Notes under the pieces: generated by a model
Databases searched by the model: none
The model's input: the letters and a program-made list of their open reading frames with translations, nothing else
What the model was told of the DNA's origin: nothing
Shown: piece after piece, positions 1-5,061 of the stretch
How the letters are laid out: each line of letters starts with the position of its first letter
Position numbering within the stretch: the stretch's first letter is position 1
Program-made: the position numbers and the translations under genes
Origin: Candidatus Omnitrophota bacterium
Lineage (GTDB): Bacteria; Omnitrophota; Gorgyraeia; 1-14-0-20-64-10; JACQQZ01
Direction of reading: 5' to 3'
Assembly: GCA_016206755.1 (NCBI GenBank)
Contig: JACQQZ010000057.1
Location: 1-5,061, forward strand
Length of the DNA: 5,061 nt

Positions 1-572
1 CCGGCCCGCCGGATGCCGCTGCAGTTGAGAAAAACTTGCCGGAAAGATTCGAGATAGGGGTCCAAGCGCTGACCGATGCGGTACGGAAAACCGGTGGCGA
101 TGAGCGCTTCGTTTAAGCCCGGACAGGAAGCCACGCGAATGGGCGTCCGATTGCAGAAAGCGCCCTGCCCCCTGACGGCATGAAACAATTCATCGCGCAG
201 CGGGTCGTAAATGACGCCCACCTGCAATTCATTCTCACGGCTTAAACCGATTGAAACGCAGAACGCGGGAAATTGATGGATGTAGTTTGTGGTCCCATCC
301 AGAGGATCAATGATCCAACGGTAAGGGCTTTTCGAATTCGCCTGGCCCGACTCCTCGGCCATGACGCCATGGTCCGGAAAACGTTTTTGGATGATCTTGA
401 GAATGAGGCGTTCGGCGGCTTTGTCCAGATCGGTGACGTAATCGCTGATCCCCTTGGCCCGTACCTGCGACTGCCTGAGCTTGCCCAAAGAATCCAAAAG
501 CAATTGACCGGCCGCGCGCGCCGCTTCCATCGCCGCTGCATAGCAAGCGCCGAGCTCCGTTGAAGCGGTCAT
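1..572 (-). CDS. suhB: Inositol-1-monophosphatase family protein, 3' end cut by window edge
   Basis: The first 190 residues of an approximately 260-residue Mg2+-dependent phosphomonoesterase are present; the C terminus lies left of base 1. Metal-site motifs are clear: KGISDYVTDLDKAAE (36-54 region), AEES with Glu74 (the usual GEES has Gly where Ala72 sits), and IIDPLDGTTNYIHQFP with Asp89 and Asp92. LQVGVIYDPLRDELFHA, GQGAFCNRTPI and SGIRRAG follow, the last just before the edge. DPLDGTTN favours inositol monophosphatase (SuhB) over CysQ or fructose-bisphosphatase relatives. The late Asp that completes the metal site in this family would be outside the window. The ATG at 572 overlaps the Nudix stop in an ATGA quartet and has no Shine-Dalgarno. 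Function may be inositol phosphate hydrolysis or a related phosphatase; SuhB in E. coli also assists rRNA transcription, which cannot be judged here. Confidence 0.93.
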   Translation of the reverse strand, partial: MTASTELGACYAAAMEAARAAGQLLLDSLGKLRQSQVRAKGISDYVTDLDKAAERLILKIIQKRFPDHGVMAEESGQANSKSPYRWIIDPLDGTTNYIHQFPAFCVSIGLSRENELQVGVIYDPLRDELFHAVRGQGAFCNRTPIRVASCPGLNEALIATGFPYRIGQRLDPYLESFRQVFLNCSGIRRA

Positions 573-961
573 GAGATTTTTAAGCGCTGCCGCACGGCCT
601 CAATCAGCGTGGTGCTGGCCGGAGGAAACCGGTACCGGTCCAACTCGTGGGATGCCACCCAGCGGAAATCAGCCACTTCCAGCGGAGTCACCGCGCCGGA
701 AACAATCCTGCACCAAAAACTGACCAAACGAACGGTTTGATCCGGATATTCGTGAACCGCCTCGGGACCGTCCTCCTCCACGGTAACGGTCACCCCGATT
801 TCTTCGCGCATTTCGCGCACAATACACTCTTCCAATGTCTCATTGTCTTCACACTTTCCCCCTGGAAATTCCCAATGGAGAGCGAAGCTGTCCTGGGGGC
901 GGCGCTGGGTGATGAGAACTTGGGGCTCCTGAAGAATCAGGGCAATGGCCACGTTGCGCAT
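569..961 (-). CDS. MutT-like Nudix hydrolase
   Basis: The protein is 130 residues, the usual size of a single-domain MutT. The Nudix box is complete at 35-57: GKCEDNE, seven residues, then REMREEIGV, matching G-x5-E-x7-REUxEExGU with its metal-binding Glu residues. The preceding QRRPQDSFALHWEFPGGK is the pattern of the 8-oxo-dGTP diphosphatase/CTP-pyrophosphohydrolase branch, so the probable role is hydrolysing damaged or non-canonical (d)NTPs to the monophosphate and pyrophosphate. The C-terminal FRWVASHELDRYRFPPA is also typical. The ATG at 961 overlaps the SDR stop by one base. The frame stays open upstream to 1378, but those residues are an out-of-frame reading of the SDR gene. No Shine-Dalgarno is visible, so translation probably depends on reinitiation. 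The exact substrate cannot be told from sequence. Confidence 0.92.
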   Translation of the reverse strand: MRNVAIALILQEPQVLITQRRPQDSFALHWEFPGGKCEDNETLEECIVREMREEIGVTVTVEEDGPEAVHEYPDQTVRLVSFWCRIVSGAVTPLEVADFRWVASHELDRYRFPPASTTLIEAVRQRLKIS

Positions 962-1695
962 CAGCTGAAAAGGCGGCCCCCATCCACAACCAAAACTTGC
1001 CCTGTGACAAAATCGGTCCCTTCCGTCAGATAGAGGACCGTTTGAACGATGTCTTCCGGGGATCCCCAGCGCTTGAGCAGCGTTTTCTCCAGCGCGCGCC
1101 GCGCCTGCGCAGGGGTCAAATCCGGAGGCGGTAAAATCGGACCCGGGGCGACGGCGTTGACCTGCACGTGAGGCGCCAAAGCTTTGGCCAGTCCGCGCGT
1201 GAGAGCCACGACTCCGGCTTTTGCGGCGCAGTACGGAAGATGCTCTTTCCAGGGATTGAACGCGGAAACATCCGCCATGTTGATGATCTTCCCGGATTTT
1301 CGTTTGAGCATTCCAGGGGCAACGGCCTGGGCATAAAAAAACGGCGCGCGCAAATTCACATCCACCAGATCGTCCCAATCTTGAGCGGTTGCCGAAGCCA
1401 GCGGCGTGGGATAAAAATTGGATGCGCTGTTGATGAGCAGATCGATGCGGCCGAATCTTTTCTCAACCGCCTTCACCGCCAAGGCAATTTGGCCGACATC
1501 GGACTGGTCGGCGCGCGCTGCGAAAGAGGGATGGCGTCGTTTCTCGAGGAGGGCAACCAGCCGGCGGGCCTGGGCTTCAGAACTGTTGTAGGTGAACGCG
1601 ACGGCGGCGCCGCGTTTCGCAAGCGCCAAAACCAACGCGCGGCCGAGGCGTTTTGCGCCGCCGGTAATCAAAACCACTCGACCTGCCAAGCGCAT
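961..1695 (-). CDS. Short-chain dehydrogenase/reductase, pteridine-reductase-like
   Basis: This 244-residue Rossmann-fold NAD(P)H oxidoreductase has the cofactor loop TGGAKRLG (11-18), NSAS at 89-92, Asn114, Tyr155 and Lys159 (YCAAK), APGP at 183-186, and the SDR C-terminal TGQVLVVDGG. Two details point to the pteridine reductase branch (PTR1/FolM-like) rather than FabG. NSASNFYPTPL is close to the NNASSFYPTPL of trypanosomatid PTR1. The residue 13 before the catalytic Tyr, normally Ser, is Asp142, as in PTR1 (Asp181/Tyr194). A likely job is reduction of dihydropterin or folate, though a carbonyl substrate cannot be excluded. I chose the ATG at 1695, eight bases after the DUF2203 stop, because residues upstream to 1767 do not fit an SDR and overlap the neighbour. 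No clear ribosome site is seen. The stop overlaps the next ATG as TGATG. Confidence 0.9.
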   Translation of the reverse strand: MRLAGRVVLITGGAKRLGRALVLALAKRGAAVAFTYNSSEAQARRLVALLEKRRHPSFAARADQSDVGQIALAVKAVEKRFGRIDLLINSASNFYPTPLASATAQDWDDLVDVNLRAPFFYAQAVAPGMLKRKSGKIINMADVSAFNPWKEHLPYCAAKAGVVALTRGLAKALAPHVQVNAVAPGPILPPPDLTPAQARRALEKTLLKRWGSPEDIVQTVLYLTEGTDFVTGQVLVVDGGRLFS

Positions 1696-1703
1696 GGCAG
1701 GAA

Positions 1704-2123
1704 TCAGTTGTTGGCCAGCGTGGCAATGGGACGTCGACCGGCAAAACCGTCTTCCATTCTGTGCCAATGGGCGATGGCCTCTTCCCCATCCTTCCAGCAG
1801 AGATAGACGAGCTGGCCTTGGTGGATGGTGAAAAAATCAACGAGTCCTTCATCCAGATTTTTCAGCTGGCAACCCAAAGCGTCCAGCTCTTCCAGCAGCG
1901 TCTTGAATTCATCCATCTGCTTCTCGATGCGGGAAGATTTTTCGAGGGCGACCGTCTTGGCCAATGGACTGGGGCTGCCGTCGGCCTGAAGACCTTCCAG
2001 CTCCACGATGGCCAGCGCATCCTCCAGCTCATGCACCTGACTGCGCTGCCGGCGAAGCTTGGCGAGGATTGCTTTGACGCTGGGGATCAGCCGGTTGGCT
2101 TGTTCTACCGTGAAAATTTGCAT
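1704..2123 (-). CDS. DUF2203 family protein
   Basis: This is a 139-residue soluble protein of a conserved family with no established function. The N terminus MQIFTVEQANRLIP is the family's typical opening. The middle (about 15-95) is charged and predicted helical, with a coiled-coil look broken by GSPSPLAK near 50. The C-terminal signature is LDEGLVDFF followed by LVYLCWKDGEEAIAHWHRME and DGFAGRRPI; the aromatic and His positions of CW...HWH and the GFAGR tail are the hallmark. Length is normal for the family. It overlaps the mqnD stop by one base (TGATG) and has a strong GGAGG site, suggesting efficient coupled translation. Nothing in the sequence ties it to menaquinone synthesis beyond position. 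Confidence 0.88.
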   Translation of the reverse strand: MQIFTVEQANRLIPSVKAILAKLRRQRSQVHELEDALAIVELEGLQADGSPSPLAKTVALEKSSRIEKQMDEFKTLLEELDALGCQLKNLDEGLVDFFTIHQGQLVYLCWKDGEEAIAHWHRMEDGFAGRRPIATLANN

Positions 2124-3037
2124 CAACCCTCCGCGAATTCCGGAACGCAAGGATTCAGGATCCAGCCCCCTTCATAGGCGCGCTGCAAAAGAAGTTTCAT
2201 CGCCTGCTTGCCTTTTTCCCCGCAATCTTGCGTCCAGGAACTCACGTACATGCCGACAAACTTGTCGGTGCGGGCGCGGTCGAGGCCCCGGCCGTATTCC
2301 TGCGCATACGCCAGCGCCTCCGGACGATTCTTCAGCCCAAACGCGATGCTTTCGCGCATCAAGCGGGCAATGTCGCGCTGGATGGTTTCCGGCAGGTTGC
2401 GGTTCACGCCATTGACACCCAGCGGCAAAGGCAAGCCGGTGGTGTCACGCCACCAGACACCCAAGTCGATGATCTTTTGCAAGCCCAACCCGGAATACGT
2501 CAATTGCCCTTCATGGATGACGACGCCGGCATCCACCTTGCCGGAATTGACCGCCTCCATGATTTGATCGAACGGAATTTCCACCGTGTGGACTTTGCCG
2601 GCCCACAAATTCAGCACCAAAGCGGGAGTTGTCATCGCCCCCGGGATCGCGATTTTGGGGACTGTCCCTTGCCTGCCGGCAGGCAGGCCGCTGGGGGACT
2701 GTCCCCGATTTGCTTGCAGCTTTTCCAGCGTCATCGGTTTGCGCGCGACGACAACGGGGCCGTAACCATCCCCCATGCTGGCGCCGCTGGTTAAAATTTT
2801 GTAATGCTTGGCGCACGCCGGATAGGCGTGCAAGGAGAACGCGGTCACTTCAAGATCGCCCACAGCCGCGCGGCGGTTCAGAGTCTCGATGTCGGCAAGA
2901 AGATGCTCGACGCGAAACCCGGGCATCGGGATTTTGCCCTGGGTCATGCCGTAAAACATGAACGCGTCATCCGGGTCCGGGCTGTGGCCGATTCGGATAA
3001 GACGCAACGCTTCCGGGGAGGGCGCCGTCGGATTCAT
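2123..3037 (-). CDS. mqnD: 1,4-dihydroxy-6-naphthoate synthase (MqnD), futalosine menaquinone pathway
   Basis: MqnD converts cyclic dehypoxanthine futalosine to 1,4-dihydroxy-6-naphthoate, the head-group precursor of menaquinone, in the cytoplasm. The 304-residue protein has the MqnA/MqnD periplasmic-binding-like fold signatures: IGHSPDPDDAFMFYG near the N terminus (the SPxPxDxFxF of MqnD rather than the MqnA pattern), LADIETLNRRA, SGASMGDGYGPVVVAR, VVIHEGQLTY with the conserved catalytic His at 175, and DLGVWWRDTTGLPLPLG. Residues about 109-127 are an extra segment between LEKLQ and KIAIPG, where family members normally have only two or three residues. It is encoded by a palindromic repeat at 2657-2713, and the reading frame is kept on both sides. 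No other futalosine genes are in view. The ATG at 3037 lacks a well-spaced Shine-Dalgarno and sits just after a promoter. The stop overlaps the next start as TGATG. Confidence 0.92.
   Translation of the reverse strand: MNPTAPSPEALRLIRIGHSPDPDDAFMFYGMTQGKIPMPGFRVEHLLADIETLNRRAAVGDLEVTAFSLHAYPACAKHYKILTSGASMGDGYGPVVVARKPMTLEKLQANRGQSPSGLPAGRQGTVPKIAIPGAMTTPALVLNLWAGKVHTVEIPFDQIMEAVNSGKVDAGVVIHEGQLTYSGLGLQKIIDLGVWWRDTTGLPLPLGVNGVNRNLPETIQRDIARLMRESIAFGLKNRPEALAYAQEYGRGLDRARTDKFVGMYVSSWTQDCGEKGKQAMKLLLQRAYEGGWILNPCVPEFAEG
2128..2132 (-). promoter_or_regulatory. Strong ribosome binding site for the DUF2203 gene
   Basis: GGAGG on the minus strand lies in the last codons of mqnD, four bases before the ATG at 2123. 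It fixes that start over an in-frame ATG at 2150 that would add nine unrelated residues. It is the clearest Shine-Dalgarno in the window. Confidence 0.8.
2657..2713 (-). repeat. REP-like palindromic repeat inserted in frame inside mqnD
   Basis: Two copies of GGGGACTGTCCC (plus strand 2657-2668 and 2694-2705) flank a perfect 16-base palindrome TGCCTGCCGGCAGGCA (2670-2685). Each flanking copy is itself palindromic around one central base (GGGAC/GTCCC). CGATTT occurs just outside each end (2650-2655 and 2706-2711). On the coding strand it reads GQSPSGLPAGRQGTVP, low-complexity residues that break the MqnD alignment. The compound, inverted-repeat-rich form resembles extragenic palindromic (REP) repeats mobilised by IS200-type transposases, but no transposase gene is nearby and only one copy is in the window. 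Confidence 0.75.
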
Positions 3038-3043
3038 GCCTTG

Positions 3044-3072
3044 ATTCTACCGTTCATCAACCGGCACGTCAA
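3044..3072 (-). promoter_or_regulatory. Sigma-70-like promoter immediately upstream of mqnD
   Basis: Minus-strand TTGACG (3072-3067) and TAGAAT (3049-3044) are separated by exactly 17 bases, matching the housekeeping consensus at 10 of 12 positions. It lies in the only intergenic gap over 20 bases in the window. The -10 box ends six bases before the mqnD ATG, so the expected transcription start falls on or within a base or two of that ATG. Housekeeping sigma recognition is inferred from consensus alone. Confidence 0.6.
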
Positions 3073-3074
3073 TG

Positions 3075-3094
3075 TACAGCGGGTACCGCTTGTA
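3075..3094 (-). other. Short imperfect hairpin right after the HAD-fusion stop
   Basis: On the minus strand TACAAGCGG and CCGCTGTA pair around a TAC loop, giving an eight-pair stem with one bulged A. It begins directly after the TGA and ends just before the -35 box of the predicted mqnD promoter. There is no T tract after it, so it is not a classical Rho-independent terminator. It may protect an mRNA 3' end or mark the boundary between two transcription units, or be chance. Confidence 0.3.
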
Positions 3095-4018
3095 TCAGAT
3101 TTCAATGCCGAGGGCGCGAAGTTTGAGAATCAGGCGCTGGGCATTGATGAACGGCTCCGAGACGAACCCGAGGCGGCGGCCGGCCTCCACCAGATCCAAC
3201 CGGTCATCCATGTAGAAGATTTCCTGCGGGGCGACGCCTGCGGCGGCAATGGCACGTTTGTAGATGGCAGGATCCGGCTTGCGCGCGCCGACTTCATGCG
3301 ACAAAATCCAGGTGTGGATTTCGCGCACGACCGGATAATGTTCCCGGGCGTGATCAAAGTGCAATTGATTGGTGTTCGAGACGCCGATCACCGGATAGCG
3401 CGCTCGAAGCTTTTGGACCATCTCCGTCATGGCCGGGTCTTCCCAGAAAATGTCATTCCACGCTTCGGTGAATTGTTCGAAGCTCAGGTTTAAACCAAAT
3501 TTCTCGCAGGATTTTTTGTAGAACTCTTTCCCTGAGATTTTGCCTTCATCGTGCAATTCTTGTAGAGGAGACTCAAAAAACATGTGGTAGAGCCGTTCCG
3601 GAGAAGTTTTTGCAAAGGGGGCCAATCTGCGCGCGATGCGCATGTGATCAAACGGCAGCAGCACATTCCCCAAGTCAAAAAGAAACGCCCGAATGGCGAC
3701 GGGGGCGCTCGCCGGTTCGCATCTCTTAAATGGCTCCAGGTGGGCATGAATGATGATTTCCACATCCTTCATCTGAACATGGTGGTACCAAACTCCCTCG
3801 GGAAACACCATGACGTTTGGCCCTTCTTCGCACAATCCCTGGCAACCGGATTGGCTCACGCGCACGGCATCATTCAAACCATGGTCTTTGACGTAGCGCT
3901 TGAGCGCGTCGCGAATTTTCGTTGAACCCCGCCGGGAACAGCAGGTCTCTTCTCCTTCGCGGACATTGGTGCAAACGAAAATGTGTTTCCGATAGGGGTG
4001 CCTGGTTTGTTGCATCAT
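3095..4018 (-). CDS. Fusion of a [2Fe-2S] ferredoxin-like domain with a YihX-like HAD phosphatase
   Basis: The 307-residue product joins two normally separate domains. Residues about 10-94 match the thioredoxin-fold [2Fe-2S] ferredoxin type (Shethna/NuoE-like): HIFVCTN, then TCC, then SQSGCQGLCEEGPNVMVFPE, with probable ligands Cys16, Cys27 (or 26), Cys59 and Cys63. A linker of about 14 residues follows. Residues about 109-300 are a HAD subfamily IA hydrolase: motif I FDLGNVLLPFD (nucleophile Asp115, Gly rather than Asp at +2, as in YihX), motif II VSNTN (Ser214), motif III RKPDP (Lys247) and motif IV MDDRLD (Asp271/272). SNTNxLH resembles E. coli YihX, a glucose-1-phosphate phosphatase, but the substrate here is unknown. 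The start is the first of two adjacent ATGs (4018, 4015), 19 bases after the previous stop, with a weak AGG upstream. The frame runs open further upstream to 4177, but those residues overlap the membrane protein gene and resemble nothing. No ATG, GTG or TTG codon lies in frame in the linker, so one polypeptide is expected. Confidence 0.88.
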   Translation of the reverse strand: MMQQTRHPYRKHIFVCTNVREGEETCCSRRGSTKIRDALKRYVKDHGLNDAVRVSQSGCQGLCEEGPNVMVFPEGVWYHHVQMKDVEIIIHAHLEPFKRCEPASAPVAIRAFLFDLGNVLLPFDHMRIARRLAPFAKTSPERLYHMFFESPLQELHDEGKISGKEFYKKSCEKFGLNLSFEQFTEAWNDIFWEDPAMTEMVQKLRARYPVIGVSNTNQLHFDHAREHYPVVREIHTWILSHEVGARKPDPAIYKRAIAAAGVAPQEIFYMDDRLDLVEAGRRLGFVSEPFINAQRLILKLRALGIEI

Positions 4019-4037
4019 TTGGCCTGTTGTGGGCGAA

Positions 4038-4529
4038 TCAGGAGACGTGGAGGATCCGCTCGACATGGCGGAAGACGCCGCTGGCGGGAATAAAGCCGTA
4101 CCAATAAAACGCCGCCAATCCCAAGTAGCTGACCCCGATGAGGCCATAGATCCAATCCATTCGAGACGGTTCAACAAAAGAAAGAATCAAGGCGTAGACC
4201 GCCAAGCATTGACACAGGGCCATGATGACGACCGCCCAAGAAAACAACTGCTGAACGATCATCTTGCCCTGCTGCGGGCTGGTCAATTTTCCGGCCCAAA
4301 CCATCTTCAGCGATTGTTCGCACAGCGGCGTCCACTTCAGTTGAAACAAAATAAAAGCCAGCGCCAGATCGGCGGCTGCAAACAACGCGAAGACAGGCAA
4401 AAACCACTCCACGGTGCCGGCATTGTTGATTTGCAATCGGGAGGGCAGCCAATAAGACAGGAACGCAAGGACCGTGACGGAACCGACAAAGGAAATCAGG
4501 ACAAGCTGCATCCATTGGAAGCGTTTCAT
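4038..4529 (-). CDS. Four-helix integral membrane protein of unknown function in the sdh unit
   Basis: I do not recognise the family. The product is 163 residues with four strongly hydrophobic stretches, at about 7-28, 42-65, 98-119 and 126-147. A basic loop between helices 2 and 3 (about 66-97) carries KWTPLC and KLTSPQQGK. The tail GVFRHVERILHVS is short and polar. The start at 4529 has an AAGGGG ribosome site and overlaps the sdhB stop by four bases, so the two proteins are probably made together. That position is where an SDH membrane anchor (SdhC/SdhD) can sit. However, the only His residues are at about 155 and 161, in the tail, so no transmembrane heme ligand is evident, and the length and helix count do not fit a five-helix SdhC. 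It could be an accessory membrane protein, a heme-free anchor, or unrelated. Gene existence is well supported; function is open. Confidence 0.8.
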   Translation of the reverse strand: MKRFQWMQLVLISFVGSVTVLAFLSYWLPSRLQINNAGTVEWFLPVFALFAAADLALAFILFQLKWTPLCEQSLKMVWAGKLTSPQQGKMIVQQLFSWAVVIMALCQCLAVYALILSFVEPSRMDWIYGLIGVSYLGLAAFYWYGFIPASGVFRHVERILHVS

Positions 4530-5061
4530 TTTATCCCCTTGATCAATGCTTGTTTGACGTCTGCAATGGCCCGGGTCACCTTGATATCGCGCGGACACGC
4601 ATCCGTGCAGTTGAAGATGGTTCGACAGCGCCACACGCCGGTGATCTCATTGAGCGCCTTCAGACGATCTTCCTTGCCATGGTCCCGACTGTCAAAGAGA
4701 AACCGGTGCGCCTGGACAATGGCGGCCGGGCCCACGTATTCATCGTTGGCCCAAAAAGACGGGCAGGAACCGGTGCAGGCGCCGCAGAGAATGCACTTGG
4801 TGGTGTCGTCGAATTTGTCGCGGTCAGCGGGACTTTGCAGGCGCTCCTTTGCCGGAGCCGGCTCTTCGTTGACGAGGAACGGCTTGATCGATTTGTATTT
4901 GTTAAAGAACGGTTCCATGTCCACGATGAGGTCTTTGATGACTTTGAATCCCTTCATCGGTTCTACGGTAATCGGCTGCGGGCAATCTTTGACCAGCATC
5001 TTGCAGGCCAAGCGATTGCGGCCATTGATCAGCATGGCGTCCGACCCGCACACCCCATGCG
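4526..5061 (-). CDS. sdhB: Succinate dehydrogenase iron-sulfur subunit, 5'-truncated by window edge
   Basis: This subunit relays electrons from the flavoprotein SdhA through three iron-sulfur clusters to the membrane quinone site, on the cytoplasmic face of the inner membrane. About 177 residues are visible. They begin inside the [2Fe-2S] loop (HGVCGSDAM, then NRLAC), so the N-terminal part of the plant-type ferredoxin domain lies beyond base 5061. The C-terminal half holds CILCGACTGSCP (C-x2-C-x2-C-x3-CP, the [4Fe-4S] set) and CRTIFNCTDACP (C-x5-C-x3-CP, the [3Fe-4S] set), so all the cluster ligands that fall in the window are intact. The GTG at 5053 is an internal Val codon of the GVCGSD motif and not a start. 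The TGA stop overlaps the next gene's ATG in an ATGA quartet. Fumarate reductase FrdB is the alternative; the sequence reads more like SdhB, but direction of catalysis cannot be decided from it. Confidence 0.95.
   Translation of the reverse strand, partial: HGVCGSDAMLINGRNRLACKMLVKDCPQPITVEPMKGFKVIKDLIVDMEPFFNKYKSIKPFLVNEEPAPAKERLQSPADRDKFDDTTKCILCGACTGSCPSFWANDEYVGPAAIVQAHRFLFDSRDHGKEDRLKALNEITGVWRCRTIFNCTDACPRDIKVTRAIADVKQALIKGIK
4535..4540 (-). promoter_or_regulatory. Ribosome binding site for the four-helix membrane protein
   Basis: On the minus strand AAGGGG lies inside the end of sdhB, five bases before the ATG at 4529. It supports that start over the longer open frame reaching 4634, whose extra residues overlap the iron-sulfur region of sdhB. 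With the ATGA overlap it suggests coupled translation. Confidence 0.7.

Noticed and set aside
962..1378. Long N-terminal extension of the Nudix protein
   Set aside because: It is an out-of-frame reading of the SDR gene; the domain begins at the ATG at 961, which overlaps the SDR stop.
1696..1767. Longer SDR start at 1767
   Set aside because: The extra 24 residues lie on the DUF2203 coding region in another frame and do not resemble an SDR, which normally begins a few residues before the first beta strand, as the 1695 start gives.
1168..1806. Plus-strand open frame of 212 codons
   Set aside because: It is antisense to the SDR and DUF2203 genes, with no domain or ribosome site; a shadow of well-supported coding sequence.
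2657..2713. CRISPR repeat or complete insertion sequence
   Set aside because: Only two short arms around one palindrome, with no regular spacer array and no transposase; a small REP-like element fits better.
2804..3493. Plus-strand open frame of 229 codons
   Set aside because: It is antisense to mqnD and the HAD domain, crosses the promoter spacer and has no recognisable domain; high-GC shadow frames of this kind occur throughout the window.
4019..4177. N-terminal extension of the ferredoxin-HAD protein to an ATG at 4177
   Set aside because: The extra 53 residues are low-complexity, overlap the membrane protein's coding frame and precede a typical ferredoxin-domain start by too far.
4038..4529. 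Calling the four-helix protein SdhC or SdhD
   Set aside because: No His in the predicted helices to bind heme, no recognisable SdhC/SdhD signature, and helix count differs; position alone is not enough.
4526..5053. GTG at 5053 as the start of a complete 175-residue iron-sulfur protein
   Set aside because: The codon is the Val of the conserved GVCGSD [2Fe-2S] loop and the frame continues to the window edge, so the gene is truncated and not short.

Overview
The window is a densely packed stretch of bacterial chromosome with eight protein genes, all on the minus strand, so the biological order runs from base 5061 down to base 1. The first gene (succinate dehydrogenase iron-sulfur subunit) is cut by the right edge and the last (inositol monophosphatase) by the left edge. 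I see no tRNA, rRNA, CRISPR array or transposase gene. The only non-coding gap longer than 20 bases is a 57-base spacer at 3038-3094. Plus-strand open frames are antisense shadows.

Layout in transcription order: sdhB (partial), ATGA overlap, a four-helix membrane protein, a 19-base gap, a [2Fe-2S] ferredoxin-like domain fused to a HAD phosphatase, the spacer with a hairpin and a near-consensus promoter, mqnD, TGATG overlap, a DUF2203 protein, an 8-base gap, a pteridine-reductase-like SDR, TGATG overlap, a MutT-like Nudix hydrolase, ATGA overlap, and inositol monophosphatase (partial). The spacing suggests two transcription units: an sdh-type unit ending near 3095, and an mqnD unit starting at the promoter at 3044-3072.

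Succinate dehydrogenase feeds electrons into the quinone pool, and MqnD makes the naphthoate head-group precursor of menaquinone by the futalosine route, so the organism probably respires with menaquinone. The downstream genes look like housekeeping metabolism: pterin or carbonyl reduction, nucleotide-pool cleaning and inositol-phosphate hydrolysis.

The source is probably an uncultured Gram-negative-type bacterium. Moderately high GC, futalosine menaquinone synthesis, extreme gene packing and a short palindromic repeat read in frame as LPAGRQ would fit a candidate phylum such as Omnitrophota, but that placement is a weak inference. The most notable items are the palindromic repeat inserted in frame inside mqnD, the ferredoxin-HAD fusion, a promoter that would give a leaderless mqnD message, and the pteridine-reductase-type active site (Asp in place of Ser) in the SDR.
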